This document shows, in pieces, positions 16,380-25,039 of a DNA stretch of 64,000 nt. The DNA comes from Thermotoga caldifontis AZM44c09. GTDB lineage: Bacteria > Thermotogota > Thermotogae > Thermotogales > DSM-5069. A program made the translations under genes and the position numbers. The notes under the pieces are model-generated. The model worked only from the letters and a program-made list of their open reading frames with translations, was not told where the DNA came from and did not search any database. Location: the NCBI RefSeq assembly GCF_000828655.1, contig NZ_AP014509.1, forward strand, positions 1,674,001 through 1,738,000. Direction: 5' to 3'. Every line of letters begins with the position of its first letter. Positions within the stretch are counted from its first letter, which is position 1.

Positions 16380-17349
16380 CTCGATCCCCCGCAGCGTAAA
16401 GGTGGCACGCAACAAAGTGGTCCTTGCTCACCTCGATCAAATCGGGGAGCTCGACCTTACACTTATCGAACGCCTTCTGACATCTCGGATGAAAACGACA
16501 TCCACTCGGTGGATCGACCAGATCCGGAACCACACCTGGAATTCCTTTAAGCTCTTTCCTCTGACCTACCAGAGGTATGGAATCGATCAAACCCATCGTG
16601 TACGGATGAAGCGGCTGAGCAAACACCTCTTCACTGCTCGCCACCTCGACAACGTTTCCCGCGTACATCACGGCCACCCTGTCGCAGAATTCGGAAGCCA
16701 CAGCCAGATCGTGGGTGATGAAAATGACGGCGTTCCTGCCCGCCCGAACAAGGTTGTCGAGCAACTCGAGTATCTGAGCCTGGATCGTCACGTCCAGTGC
16801 CGAGGTTGGTTCATCCGCTATGAGCAGTTTCGGTTTCACAGCCAACGCCATGGCTATCATGACTCTCTGCGCCATCCCACCGCTCAACTCGTGAGCGTAA
16901 AGGTTCATCGTTCTTTTCCAGTCCAGTCCCACCATGGTGAGCGCTTCTGGGACAAATTGATAAGCATCCTTGATCGGTATGTTCTGACTGTGAGCGATCG
17001 CCTCAGCGATCTGAAACCCCACCTTGAACACTGGGTTCAGTGCCGAAATGGGCTCTTGGAAGATCATCGATACCGACTTTCCTCTGATCCTTTCCATCTC
17101 TTCTTCCGGCAATTTCAACAGGTCCTGGCCGAGGAACTCAACCTTCCCTTCGACAATTTCCCCTGGTGGTTCTATCAACCTCATGATCGCCAAGGCTGTC
17201 ACAGACTTTCCACAGCCAGTTTCACCAACCACCGCGAGCCTTTCTTCCTCGTTGAGCCACAGTTTGACACCGTTGAGCGCCTTTATCACACCGCGATAGG
17301 TGTAGAAGACCACGCGCAATTTCTCAACGTTCAGCAAGGATCCTCGCAC
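16357..17349 (-). CDS. Opp/Dpp-type ABC transporter ATP-binding protein (OppD-like)
   Basis: The second ATPase of the importer, 330 residues. Walker A GETGCGKSV is near residue 42, Q-loop FQEPISALNPVF near 96, signature LSGGMAQR near 160, and Walker B LLIADEPTSALDVTIQ follows. The C-terminal OppD-type region has the cysteine cluster GCRFHPRC...KC...HFVAC. GTG 17349 is placed behind GGTGATC. It should pair with the OppF-like subunit to power the permease encoded just upstream. The substrate (peptide or sugar) cannot be decided: in Thermotogae many transporters of this family import oligosaccharides. Confidence 0.92.
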   Translation of the reverse strand: MRGSLLNVEKLRVVFYTYRGVIKALNGVKLWLNEEERLAVVGETGCGKSVTALAIMRLIEPPGEIVEGKVEFLGQDLLKLPEEEMERIRGKSVSMIFQEPISALNPVFKVGFQIAEAIAHSQNIPIKDAYQFVPEALTMVGLDWKRTMNLYAHELSGGMAQRVMIAMALAVKPKLLIADEPTSALDVTIQAQILELLDNLVRAGRNAVIFITHDLAVASEFCDRVAVMYAGNVVEVASSEEVFAQPLHPYTMGLIDSIPLVGQRKELKGIPGVVPDLVDPPSGCRFHPRCQKAFDKCKVELPDLIEVSKDHFVACHLYAAGDRDGSAAQS

Positions 17350-17355
17350 CTTCGA

Positions 17356-18255
17356 TCACCTTCGCAGTCTCGGATCGAGAATGTCCCTGATACCATCACC
17401 CAGCAGGTTGAATCCGAGAACCACCACTGCTATGAAGAGACCTGGAAAGGTGGAGATCCACCAGTGGTTTATCAGATAACTTCGTCCATCGCTCACTATG
17501 GCACCCCACTCGGGTGTTGGAGGTTGCGCACCGAGTCCGAGGAAACCTAAGCCAGCCGCAGTCAGAATGATCGTTCCCATCCTCATGGTCAGTTGCACCA
17601 GAACTGGTGAGACACACATGGGGAGCACGTGAAGCACCAAAATTCTCAGATCACTTGCCCCCACAGCCTTGGCCGCCTCTATGAACGGCTGGGACTTCAC
17701 TCGCATGGCCTCAGCCCTCGCCAGCCTCGCTATGACGGTCCATTCGACGAGAGAGATGGCGATGATGGCGTTTGTCAAACCTCTTCCCAGCACCGCAGAG
17801 AGTGCCATGGCGAGTATCAACCTTGGAAAAGCAAGGAAGATGTCCGTTATTCGCATGAGGATCTCATCGATCCAGCCACCGAAGTATCCCGCAACGATAC
17901 CTATTGCCGTGCCGATCGTTCCACTGATCACCGTCACGAGGAATATGATCCACACCTCAACCCTCGCTCCGTAGAGTACCCTGCTCAGTATGTCCCTGCC
18001 GAACTGGTCCGTACCGAAAAGGAATTGCTTGCTCGGAGGTTTCAACCTGTTGACAAGATCGACCTTTATCGGATCGTAAGGCGCAAGAAGCGGTGCCAGG
18101 AGGGCCATCAGGAGAAAACCAGCGACGATGAACGTACCAACCATGGCGAGTTTTGTCCTTCGCCAGAGATAGAACGTATGCTTCCAGTCTTCAATCACTG
18201 GTTTCCAGCGGGATATCGTGCTTTTTTCAACCTGGGTGCTGTCCAACTTGACCAC
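17356..18255 (-). CDS. Opp/Dpp-type ABC permease (C subunit)
   Basis: A 299-residue inner-membrane permease of the DppC/OppC family with about six membrane segments. The N-terminal one (MVGTFIVAGFLLMALLAPLLAPYDP) is followed by the family signature FLFGTDQFGRDILSRVLYGAR. The cytoplasmic EAA loop contacting the ATPase reads EAAKAVGASDLRILVLHVLP, and the protein ends NLLGDGIRDILDPRLR. I kept the GTG at 18255, eight bases behind AGGA; a TTG three codons later is also possible. It pairs with the B subunit encoded three bases upstream. Confidence 0.92.
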   Translation of the reverse strand: MVKLDSTQVEKSTISRWKPVIEDWKHTFYLWRRTKLAMVGTFIVAGFLLMALLAPLLAPYDPIKVDLVNRLKPPSKQFLFGTDQFGRDILSRVLYGARVEVWIIFLVTVISGTIGTAIGIVAGYFGGWIDEILMRITDIFLAFPRLILAMALSAVLGRGLTNAIIAISLVEWTVIARLARAEAMRVKSQPFIEAAKAVGASDLRILVLHVLPMCVSPVLVQLTMRMGTIILTAAGLGFLGLGAQPPTPEWGAIVSDGRSYLINHWWISTFPGLFIAVVVLGFNLLGDGIRDILDPRLRR

Positions 18256-18258
18256 CTC

Positions 18259-19269
18259 TCAGATCCTCATCCTCGGATCGAGCACGGCGTAGATGATGTC
18301 CACCACGAGGTTCACGAGCGAGTAAATAACCGCGACGAAGAGTGTTCCTCCCATGATGGCAGGATAATCGAGCACCAGAAGTGCGTTGACAATGTATCTA
18401 CCCAAGCCAGGCCAGCTGAAAATCGTCTCCGTCAAAACCGCTCCCTCGAGCAAGCCACCAAAAGTGAGTCCGATGATCGTCACGATCGGTATCAATGCGT
18501 TCCTCAAAGCGTGCCTGTATATAACCAAACGCCTGCCTATGCCTTTCGCTTTTGCCGTTCTTATGAAGTCCTGTCGCAGAACATCGAGCATACTCGCCCT
18601 CGTGATCCTTGCGATGGAAGCGGTCGACGAATATCCCAGAACGATCGTCGGCAAAACGAGGTGTGCCAGTGCATCCTTCAGAGCCTCCATATTCCAGGAA
18701 AGGAGAGAATCCAGCACCAACAAACCTGTGTATTTCGTGGGAGGTGTGGTGAAGAGGCTGAGTCTTCCCCCACCGGGCAACCAGCCGAGGCGGAAATAGA
18801 AGAGTAGCAACAACAAAAGGCCTGTCCAAAAGACAGGCATCGAAACACCGAGGATTGAAAACACGCGTGAGAAATGATCTATGAACCTGTTCCTGTAGAC
18901 GGCCGAGAATATTCCCAGCAGGATACCCAAAACGATCGAAAATAACGTTGCGGATATCGCCAGTTCGAGTGTCGCTGGAAAAAACTCTGCGATGTCCTTA
19001 ACCACGGGTCTGTTGGTTTTCAAAGATTTACCGAGGTCACCTTTCACCAGACCAGACATGTAGTCGAAAAATTGATTGATCAAAGGTTTGTCCAGACCGA
19101 GCCGCCTTCTCAGATCTTCCACCAACTCAACCGGTGCGTTCCCACCCAGAATGGCTCCAACAGGGTCCGCGGGAATGACTTTGGAGATCACGAACACTAA
19201 GACCGAAACCCCAAAAAGTACAAGCAACATCAAAAACAATCTCTTAGCTATGAAAGTTGCGAGCTTCAT
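18259..19269 (-). CDS. Opp/Dpp-type ABC permease (B subunit)
   Basis: A 336-residue permease of the DppB/OppB family. The N-terminal hydrophobic helix (FLMLLVLFGVSVLVFVIS) precedes the conserved DPVGAILGG and GDLGKSLKTNRPV sequences. The EAA loop region reads DFIRTAKAKGIGRR, and the protein ends NLVVDIIYAVLDPRMR, all typical. The ATG lies 13 bases behind GAGGAGG, a somewhat long spacing. The hairpin at 19312-19333 separates it from the upstream binding-protein gene and probably lowers its expression relative to that protein. Confidence 0.92.
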   Translation of the reverse strand: MKLATFIAKRLFLMLLVLFGVSVLVFVISKVIPADPVGAILGGNAPVELVEDLRRRLGLDKPLINQFFDYMSGLVKGDLGKSLKTNRPVVKDIAEFFPATLELAISATLFSIVLGILLGIFSAVYRNRFIDHFSRVFSILGVSMPVFWTGLLLLLLFYFRLGWLPGGGRLSLFTTPPTKYTGLLVLDSLLSWNMEALKDALAHLVLPTIVLGYSSTASIARITRASMLDVLRQDFIRTAKAKGIGRRLVIYRHALRNALIPIVTIIGLTFGGLLEGAVLTETIFSWPGLGRYIVNALLVLDYPAIMGGTLFVAVIYSLVNLVVDIIYAVLDPRMRI

Positions 19270-19311
19270 GCAGTTGAAGGAGCCTCCTCAGAAACAAGGA
19301 TTGAGAGCAAA

Positions 19312-19333
19312 GCGGCCAGCAAAAGCTGGCCGC
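19312..19333 (-). terminator. Intercistronic hairpin after the binding-protein gene
   Basis: GCGGCCAGC pairs perfectly with GCTGGCCGC around an AAAA/TTTT loop, lying between the SBP stop (19339) and the permease start (19269). Only three T residues follow on the transcribed strand, so it is better read as a leaky terminator or 3' stabiliser that keeps SBP mRNA more abundant than permease mRNA. Confidence 0.65.
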
Positions 19334-19338
19334 CTGTT

Positions 19339-20913
19339 TCACTTCTTGCTTATCTTGGTGAAATCGAAGACCAACGTGTAACCCTCGCAGGCTTTTTCGA
19401 ACCCAACCACGTCGTTGCTGACAGCCCAGAAACCTACCGGTTGGTAGAGCATCACGAACGGACTCTTGTAGATCCAGTATTCCTGCAATTCTTTGTAGAG
19501 CTGGGCACGCTTTTCAGGATCCTGCTCAATTCCTGCCTTCTCCGCGAGGTCTGCCGCGTAATCATCGTACCACATGTTTCTCCAAGCAAGTTGCTTGACC
19601 CTGTAATTCGCAAACGGTTTCGCCAGCGCGTCGGGATCCGGATAGTCTATACCCCAACCTGCTATGATCATCTGATGACCCTGCTGACGGTATTTTTGAT
19701 ACATCTCACCCGAAGGCATCAACACTATGTTCGCTTTGATACCTATGTCTGCCAGATTGGCCTGAACAACCACAGCTTCGTTCCTTCTTATTTCCGTGGT
19801 ACTCGTTATGAGTTCAACCTCGAACCCATTTGGATAGCCCGCTTCCGCCAATAACCGTTTTGCTTTCTCGATATCGCGCTTGAACGGGTTGAGTTCGATG
19901 TAGCCAAAATAACCTATGGGCATGAAATTCTGGTTCAGCACCGCAAAGCCCCTCATGACGGAGTTAATGATCGCGTCATAATCGATCGCGTACTTGATCG
20001 CCAAGCGCACCCGCTCATCTTTGAATGGCCCCCAGCCAACGTTCATAGCGATGTACTCGTTGCTCTGTTCTGGTGTCGTGACCAGTCTGATGTTCGATGG
20101 TTTTGCTTCTCTGAGCTGCGCGGCCTGCTCTGTTGTGATGTTCCAGGCCACATCGACGTCACCTTTTTGAACCAGCAAGAACTGCGTGGTTTCTTCAGGC
20201 ACATCGCGTATGATGATCTTCTTCAAAGGTGGTTGGCCACGCCAGTAGTACGGATTGGCCTCCATGGTGATGACCTCTCGACGCTTCCATTCAGTTACCA
20301 CGTAAGGACCTGCTCCTGCTCCGATCGATTTGTTCGTCAAGTAGGCTTCACCAAGGTCTCCGTTCACTTCGTTGGCGAGCACGAGTTTCTTGTTCACGAT
20401 ACCTCCCCAAGGTGGAGCGATGATGGACAGAACTATGTTCGGCGCGAGAGGCTTCGTTTTCAGAACAACCGTGTGATCGTTTTCGGCGTATATCGTCTCC
20501 TCCATGTTCTGGGCATTCAGTCCGAGTTCTTCGAAGAGCCACGCGGGTGATTTCCTGATCTTCAACACCCTTCTGAACGAGAACACAACGTCTTCTGCAG
20601 TGAGGGGATCACCGTTCGAGAACTTCAAACCTTTCCTCAAATAGAACTTCCACACCGTACCGTCCGGAGAAACCTCCCAGCGTTCGGCGAGCTCAGGAAC
20701 GGGTGTTAAAACGCCGTTGACAGGTTCGATCTTGGTCAGCCCAGAATAAGCGGCGGTGACCACGGCGGCGGCGAAGGTTTCGTAACATACAGCAGGATCG
20801 AGCGTGATGAATATCTCAGTGTTGGCGGCGATGACGAGCGTGTCTTTCGGGGTCTTCGCAAACGCGACTAATAGCAGAAGCGTTGCCAGCAAAAGCACCG
20901 CTGCTTTTCTCAC
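19339..20913 (-). CDS. ABC transporter substrate-binding protein, family 5
   Basis: A 524-residue periplasmic (or lipid-free exported) binding protein of the SBP family 5. It has an N-terminal signal peptide (LLLATLLLLVAFA) and the family start pattern FITLDPAVCYETFAAAVV. The next region, WKFYLRKGLKFSNGDPLTAEDVVFSF, is the SBP_bac_5 hallmark. There is no lipobox cysteine. GTG 20913 is preferred because it sits seven bases behind GAGGGGGG; a TTG two codons upstream is the alternative. It is the first gene of the SBP-B-C-D-F operon under a near-consensus promoter. Ligand class, peptide or oligosaccharide, is not readable from sequence. Confidence 0.92.
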   Translation of the reverse strand: MRKAAVLLLATLLLLVAFAKTPKDTLVIAANTEIFITLDPAVCYETFAAAVVTAAYSGLTKIEPVNGVLTPVPELAERWEVSPDGTVWKFYLRKGLKFSNGDPLTAEDVVFSFRRVLKIRKSPAWLFEELGLNAQNMEETIYAENDHTVVLKTKPLAPNIVLSIIAPPWGGIVNKKLVLANEVNGDLGEAYLTNKSIGAGAGPYVVTEWKRREVITMEANPYYWRGQPPLKKIIIRDVPEETTQFLLVQKGDVDVAWNITTEQAAQLREAKPSNIRLVTTPEQSNEYIAMNVGWGPFKDERVRLAIKYAIDYDAIINSVMRGFAVLNQNFMPIGYFGYIELNPFKRDIEKAKRLLAEAGYPNGFEVELITSTTEIRRNEAVVVQANLADIGIKANIVLMPSGEMYQKYRQQGHQMIIAGWGIDYPDPDALAKPFANYRVKQLAWRNMWYDDYAADLAEKAGIEQDPEKRAQLYKELQEYWIYKSPFVMLYQPVGFWAVSNDVVGFEKACEGYTLVFDFTKISKK

Positions 20914-20944
20914 AATCAATCCCCCCTCATGTTGGTTTGGTTAA

Positions 20945-20973
20945 ACTATACCACATTCATCCGTTCTGTTCAA
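20945..20973 (-). promoter_or_regulatory. Promoter of the first Opp/Dpp operon
   Basis: Minus-strand TTGAAC (20968-20973) and TATAGT (20945-20950) with a 17-base spacer, 31 bases before the SBP start codon. It is close to the sigma-A consensus and is the only promoter seen for the five-gene operon. Confidence 0.8.
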
Positions 20974-21014
20974 GACAGTTCTCAGAGAGCGGGAGCGAAA
21001 GAATCAGTTCAGGT

Positions 21015-21020
21015 TATAAT
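21015..21020 (+). promoter_or_regulatory. -10 element of the rhomboid gene
   Basis: A perfect TATAAT lies 20 bases before the TTG start of the rhomboid gene. Transcription from it would begin almost at the ribosome site GGGAGG, giving a very short leader. No good -35 is seen at 16-18 bases upstream. Confidence 0.5.
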
Positions 21021-21039
21021 GGTTCTGGGAGGTTGGATC

Positions 21040-21726
21040 TTGCAAAGGATCAGGATCACGCATGTAATACTGCTCATCAATGTGGGGATCACAATTTTAA
21101 TGATGATCGCGAGGCTTGGTTACTTTCGAAACGAGGCCTACCTTTTGTTGAAATTCGGGGCACAGTACGGTCCACTGGTGGCGAGCGGTGAGTGGTACAG
21201 AACGGTCACAGCCATCTTCGTACATGGAGGGATACTGCACCTTCTTTTCAACTCTTACGCGCTGTTCTACTTCGGTAGCGTGGTGGAAGCCATTTACGGA
21301 CCGGAAAAATTCATCGTTTCATACCTTTTAACAGGGCTTGTTGGCAACATCGCGACACACCTGCTTTATTACAGATCCGTTTCGGTGGGTGCCAGTGGAG
21401 CGATATTCGGTCTGGTCGGCATGCTCTTCATCCTCGGTTTCAAACGGGAAGCCCGCTTCTATGCAGGTGCTGTGACTGGCTATGCCCTGCTACCCATGAT
21501 AATCTTCAACATCGTGTACGGTTTCCTGCCGGGCAGTAACATCAACAACGCGGCGCACCTCGGGGGATTCTTCAGCGGTGTTCTGCTCGGTTATCTGATC
21601 AAACCTATACCGTCGATTTACAGCCGCACAAGATCCGCTTTCCTCGCTTGGAGAGCTGCCTCGATCGCTTTGGGGATCCTCGTTTTGTACAGTTTCATGA
21701 TGCTCGTTTTCCGATCATCCGTATGA
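21040..21726 (+). CDS. Rhomboid-family intramembrane serine protease
   Basis: A 228-residue membrane protease of the rhomboid family, which cleaves membrane-spanning substrates within the bilayer. Six or seven hydrophobic segments are visible. The catalytic serine is in GASGAIFG (near residue 127) and the catalytic histidine in NNAAHLGGFFSG (near 176). The oxyanion-side HGGILHLLFN motif lies near 65 and the L1-loop pattern EWYRTVTAIF precedes it. The start TTG is seven bases behind GGGAGG; earlier in-frame codons overlap the -10 element. The next gene converges on it with a two-base gap. Its substrate is unknown. Confidence 0.92.
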   Translation: MQRIRITHVILLINVGITILMMIARLGYFRNEAYLLLKFGAQYGPLVASGEWYRTVTAIFVHGGILHLLFNSYALFYFGSVVEAIYGPEKFIVSYLLTGLVGNIATHLLYYRSVSVGASGAIFGLVGMLFILGFKREARFYAGAVTGYALLPMIIFNIVYGFLPGSNINNAAHLGGFFSGVLLGYLIKPIPSIYSRTRSAFLAWRAASIALGILVLYSFMMLVFRSSV

Positions 21727-21728
21727 AC

Positions 21729-23447
21729 TCAAAGTTCTTCGATCAACTTCAGCAACGCCCTTGCTGCGAGCATCGTTCCTTCCTTTTCATAACCTTCGAC
21801 GCCAAGCATGGTCCTGATTTCACCGACTTTGACACCCGTTTCGAACATCTTTCTCAGATAATACTCGGCGAGTTTATGGTGCTCTTTCTGCCTCTGCACG
21901 GCGCCAAAAGGATTTGCAAAGTACGAAGTCACCAAGCCGCTCTCAGAGGTGGTTCCCTTGCTCATGCGTTTACCTTCTGAGAAGACCCTCAAGGCTTCGT
22001 CGACACTGTTAAAGAAAACGATCCTGTCCTCGTCTCTGTTGACTTCGGTGTAGTTGTTCGCGTAGAAGAAGAAGTCGATGTGCGTGGGTGTTATCACTTC
22101 ACTGTAATTGTTGAAAGGTACTATGACGCGGGCGTTGATCTGATCGGGGTTCATGAAGATACTCCTGTCCATCGTCGAATAAGCGTATCCAGGTGGCAGG
22201 TCATCGAGCCTGACGAAGGCGCCCGTTTCTGTACCGTACGCAACCACATGGCCGTCCATGATGGCGAGGCTACCCATGTCGTCGATGATCGTATCCACCT
22301 GAGCCACTTCTTCGAGCCTGCTCAGGGCATCGAGCGTCTCACTCTTCCCTGCACCGCTGTCACCTACGAACATCGCAACAGCCATCTTACCGTTCTTCAG
22401 AATGATGCGAGCCATCGAACCATGAATGGGCAGTCTTCCCTGATCGATCCTGATCAGATTGTGTATCGTGAGCGTGGTCTTCTTCATGTAACCGAAATAG
22501 TCGTTTTCATCGATCGCCGGAATGATTCCCACGTACAGCTTCCCATCTTTGAAGATCACGCCGTTTTTCCAGCGTTCGTTGAAGTTCGGGATCATCTTTG
22601 GATCCAGCCCGAAGATCAGCATTCCATCGGGTTCCCGTTTCTTCAAATCCTTGGGAGTGGCGAGTTCAAACAGGTTCGCCAGGCCGGCACCGTGCGCGAG
22701 GTAATCAACGTGAACTATGTTGTAAAAGAGCAGATCACCCACGAAGATGGGAAACCTGAACCACTCCTTGGGGTTCAGCTCCACCTTGTCGAGAATCGGT
22801 TCTTCTACGACCGGCAACACACCTTTCCTCTTGTTCGATTTCGTGTAGAAAATCACAGGAGGATCAAACACAGCACCCCAGACCGTTGGAATTTTCTTGA
22901 TCCAGGGTAATCTGTCGAACTTTTCTTCTTCGAGTTCTTCCACGAGAAAGGCTACCTGTGCCCCACTGGGGAGCTGCCTCATCACCGTGGGGAACGAGTT
23001 GGAGATGTTCATCATCAACTCTCGATACAGATTCTTGATCACAGCTTTGAACTGATCGCTTATCTGTGTAACTGTGTATTCTATACTCGCCCTTCTGATG
23101 TGATCGTCGGAGTATTTCTCGTAGCGCACGATGAACCTGTGCTTGGATCGCCAGAACGAATAGAACGCTTCGACGAACCGCTCGAGGTCCCTGGGGTTGA
23201 CGTAATAGATGATGTTCGTGAGTTCCTTCACATTCCTCATCGTCAACAAATGCAGATATTCAATGAACCTTCGAAGATCGTAATCTCCGTCGAGCTTGAA
23301 TGCATTCAGCGCGTTCAAGAGGGGACTACGTTTCTCTCTGAGGATGTCTATGAACTCCTTCAACAGGAGTTCGAACTTTTGTTGCCCCATTATCTGACTG
23401 TAATTCGTGTAGATGACAGAACCGTCTATGATGACGCTGCGACTCAA
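21729..23447 (-). CDS. Unknown P-loop protein resembling PEP carboxykinase/HPr kinase
   Basis: I do not recognise this 572-residue protein as a named family, but its C-terminal half has a P-loop of the PEPCK/HPr-kinase type. IHGSMARI is followed by MFVGDSGAGKSETLDAL near residues 360-375, very like the HPr kinase loop. DTIIDDMGSL near 385 could bind metal. GTETGAFVRLDDLP, then IDFFFYANNY, then KGTTSESG...TSYFANPFG parallel the order of conserved blocks in ATP-dependent PEP carboxykinase. The N-terminal 230 residues are mostly helical with no recognised motif. I chose TTG 23447, six bases after GAGAGGTG; an ATG at 23483 overlaps a likely promoter. The gene stands alone between a rhomboid gene and the tct operon. 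It may be a small-molecule or protein kinase; the substrate is unknown. Confidence 0.55.
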   Translation of the reverse strand: MSRSVIIDGSVIYTNYSQIMGQQKFELLLKEFIDILREKRSPLLNALNAFKLDGDYDLRRFIEYLHLLTMRNVKELTNIIYYVNPRDLERFVEAFYSFWRSKHRFIVRYEKYSDDHIRRASIEYTVTQISDQFKAVIKNLYRELMMNISNSFPTVMRQLPSGAQVAFLVEELEEEKFDRLPWIKKIPTVWGAVFDPPVIFYTKSNKRKGVLPVVEEPILDKVELNPKEWFRFPIFVGDLLFYNIVHVDYLAHGAGLANLFELATPKDLKKREPDGMLIFGLDPKMIPNFNERWKNGVIFKDGKLYVGIIPAIDENDYFGYMKKTTLTIHNLIRIDQGRLPIHGSMARIILKNGKMAVAMFVGDSGAGKSETLDALSRLEEVAQVDTIIDDMGSLAIMDGHVVAYGTETGAFVRLDDLPPGYAYSTMDRSIFMNPDQINARVIVPFNNYSEVITPTHIDFFFYANNYTEVNRDEDRIVFFNSVDEALRVFSEGKRMSKGTTSESGLVTSYFANPFGAVQRQKEHHKLAEYYLRKMFETGVKVGEIRTMLGVEGYEKEGTMLAARALLKLIEEL

Positions 23448-23469
23448 CGCGAACACCTCTCTGGAGCAT

Positions 23470-23497
23470 TTTATACCGCCCATTCCTTTCAGTGAAA
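23470..23497 (-). promoter_or_regulatory. Possible promoter of the PEPCK-like gene
   Basis: Minus-strand TTTCAC (23492-23497) and TATAAA (23470-23475) with a 16-base spacer. It begins within the T-run of the tct terminator and lies 22 bases before the preferred TTG start. If it is used, the upstream ATG at 23483 could not be translated. Confidence 0.4.
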
Positions 23498-23517
23498 AAA
23501 AGGCTTCCTAACGAAGC
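23495..23517 (-). terminator. Rho-independent terminator of the tct operon
   Basis: On the minus strand GCTTC, loop GTTAG, GAAGC is followed by C and seven T residues. It lies 43 bases after the tctB stop and before the independently expressed PEPCK-like gene. The stem is only five pairs but the T-run is strong. Confidence 0.7.
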
Positions 23518-23559
23518 AGTTACGTGGCGTTTCTGAGGAGAAAACGAAGAGGCCGGGTT

Positions 23560-24027
23560 TCAAACCAGACGACCGGAGGGGAGCAATAGCCCCAGAACTT
23601 TCGTGAAAAGGAACCAAATGATCGTTACCACGAGGAGCGAATAAGCACTACCGGTTAAGAAATCCACGGGTTTGACTTTTTCCCTCAAAAGTAAGTACGT
23701 GAGCAGCGATACACCAACGCTGGGGACGAAGAAACCGAACAGATCGAGCATGACTATGTAAACGATGAAACCGACCAAATAGATCATGATCCTTCTCAGA
23801 CCACCCGGTGCGAATTCCAAGCGCGTCGCTTGCTTTTTCTTCCACACTTTGACCAAACTTGATACCACCCACATACTCGAGATCGCGATGACCATGGCGG
23901 AGAAAAACTTTGGAAAGAAATCCCCACCGAGCGAACCACCAAATCTCAGAACTCTGATCTTGTAAGATTCGAAAAGGAAAACCAGACCGGTCACGAAAAA
24001 GCAGATCGAACTCACGAGCTCAGCCAT
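23560..24027 (-). CDS. tctB: Tripartite tricarboxylate transporter small membrane subunit TctB
   Basis: A 155-residue membrane protein with four predicted segments, the expected form of TctB, the small membrane subunit of tripartite tricarboxylate transporters. Its sequence includes FGGSLGGDFFPKFFSAMVI near residue 30, matching the family pattern in which a Gly/Pro/Phe-rich block joins helices 1 and 2. ATG 24027 follows GGAGGGTGAG. It is the last gene of the tctA-tctC-tctB operon. The gene order A-C-B differs from the common C-B-A order. TctB itself is weakly conserved, so the call rests partly on its neighbours. Confidence 0.82.
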   Translation of the reverse strand: MAELVSSICFFVTGLVFLFESYKIRVLRFGGSLGGDFFPKFFSAMVIAISSMWVVSSLVKVWKKKQATRLEFAPGGLRRIMIYLVGFIVYIVMLDLFGFFVPSVGVSLLTYLLLREKVKPVDFLTGSAYSLLVVTIIWFLFTKVLGLLLPSGRLV

Positions 24028-24051
24028 CGTAACTCACCCTCCGTGAAAACG

Positions 24052-24069
24052 GGGGGGACAGTGCCCCCC
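24052..24069 (-). terminator. Intercistronic hairpin after tctC
   Basis: Six G residues pair with six C residues around a six-base loop, between the tctC stop and tctB start; CGTTTTC follows on the transcribed strand. As with the hairpin after the SBP at 19339, it probably allows partial termination or protects the 3' end of the binding-protein message. Confidence 0.6.
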
Positions 24070-24078
24070 ATTCCGATC

Positions 24079-25026
24079 TCACTTGAGAACTTCAGCAGCC
24101 TTCTTGTAAACTTCTTCCTGACTCTTCCAGAAATCTTCCAGATCTTTACCAGTCTTGAAGAACACGGTTGCATACGCCATTTCCGCGAGTTTTGCCTTGA
24201 ACTCTGCATCGTTCACGATCTTTTCCATGATCTTGTTGAATTCCTCAACGATCCATTTGGGCGTGTTCGGTGGGAAGAAGAACGTGTTCGTCATCGGGAA
24301 GACCAGGTCTGGATAACCCAGTTCTGCGGCCGAAGGAACATCCGGTATGAATGGATCTCTCTCAACGTCGTGAACGACGAGCGGTTTGATCTGCCCGGAC
24401 TTTATGTACGAAACGGCAGAAACGAGTGCCAGTGGCACGATGTCCACGTGGTTACCAAGCAAGGCAACGATCCTCTGTGAGTCACCACCTTCGTTGGGGA
24501 CAACACGCCAACAACCTCTTGCTGCAACCTCGACCGGTGCGTACTCAAGGTACGCTATACCACCCGCACCGGTACCATAGACGTACTTTCGTGGGTTCGC
24601 CTTGGCGTCTTCGATCGCGTCCTTCAAATTCTTCCAGGGCATGTCCGCTCTCGTTGCCGTTATCCTCGAGGTCTTGGTAACAACACATGCGGGTGTGAAA
24701 TCGTACCAGTTGATGTCTGCAACGCCAAGGTAGTAGTTACCTAGCATCGCCTGGTGGTACCACAGCACCGTGTAACCATCTGGCTTGGTTCCCTTGACTT
24801 GTCTCGCTGCTACAGCACCTTCGGCACCAACGACGTTGGTTACAACCATTTCCTGGCCCGTGTACTTCTTCCAGAACTCGGCTACCAACCTCGCCATGAT
24901 GTCGCTCGCTCCACCTGGAGAGTAGGGAACCACAACTGTGACGGGCCTTGCTGGGTAACGCTCGGTTTCGGCGAACAAAACCACACAGAGTGTCACGAAC
25001 ACTAAAGTGAGAAACAGCTTTCTCAT
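24079..25026 (-). CDS. tctC: Tripartite tricarboxylate transporter binding protein TctC
   Basis: A 315-residue exported binding protein of the TctC/Bug family, which delivers citrate or other carboxylates to the TctAB permease. It has a signal peptide (LFLTLVFVTLCVVLFAETE). The mature start YPARPVTVVVPYSPGGASDIMARLV is the classic TctC signature, followed by VVTNVVGAEGAVAAR. The ATG at 25026 follows AAAGGAGG. It lies between tctA and tctB. The ligand is not fixed by sequence, since Bug proteins bind many carboxylates; together with the fumarase and decarboxylase genes nearby, a C4-C6 carboxylate is plausible. Confidence 0.93.
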   Translation of the reverse strand: MRKLFLTLVFVTLCVVLFAETERYPARPVTVVVPYSPGGASDIMARLVAEFWKKYTGQEMVVTNVVGAEGAVAARQVKGTKPDGYTVLWYHQAMLGNYYLGVADINWYDFTPACVVTKTSRITATRADMPWKNLKDAIEDAKANPRKYVYGTGAGGIAYLEYAPVEVAARGCWRVVPNEGGDSQRIVALLGNHVDIVPLALVSAVSYIKSGQIKPLVVHDVERDPFIPDVPSAAELGYPDLVFPMTNTFFFPPNTPKWIVEEFNKIMEKIVNDAEFKAKLAEMAYATVFFKTGKDLEDFWKSQEEVYKKAAEVLK

Positions 25027-25039
25027 GAACACACCTCCT

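Noticed and set aside
16321..18807. Long plus-strand frames (about 390-410 codons) opposite the Opp ATPase and permease genes
   Set aside because: They are shadows of conserved ABC transporter genes on the minus strand and contain no plausible domain.
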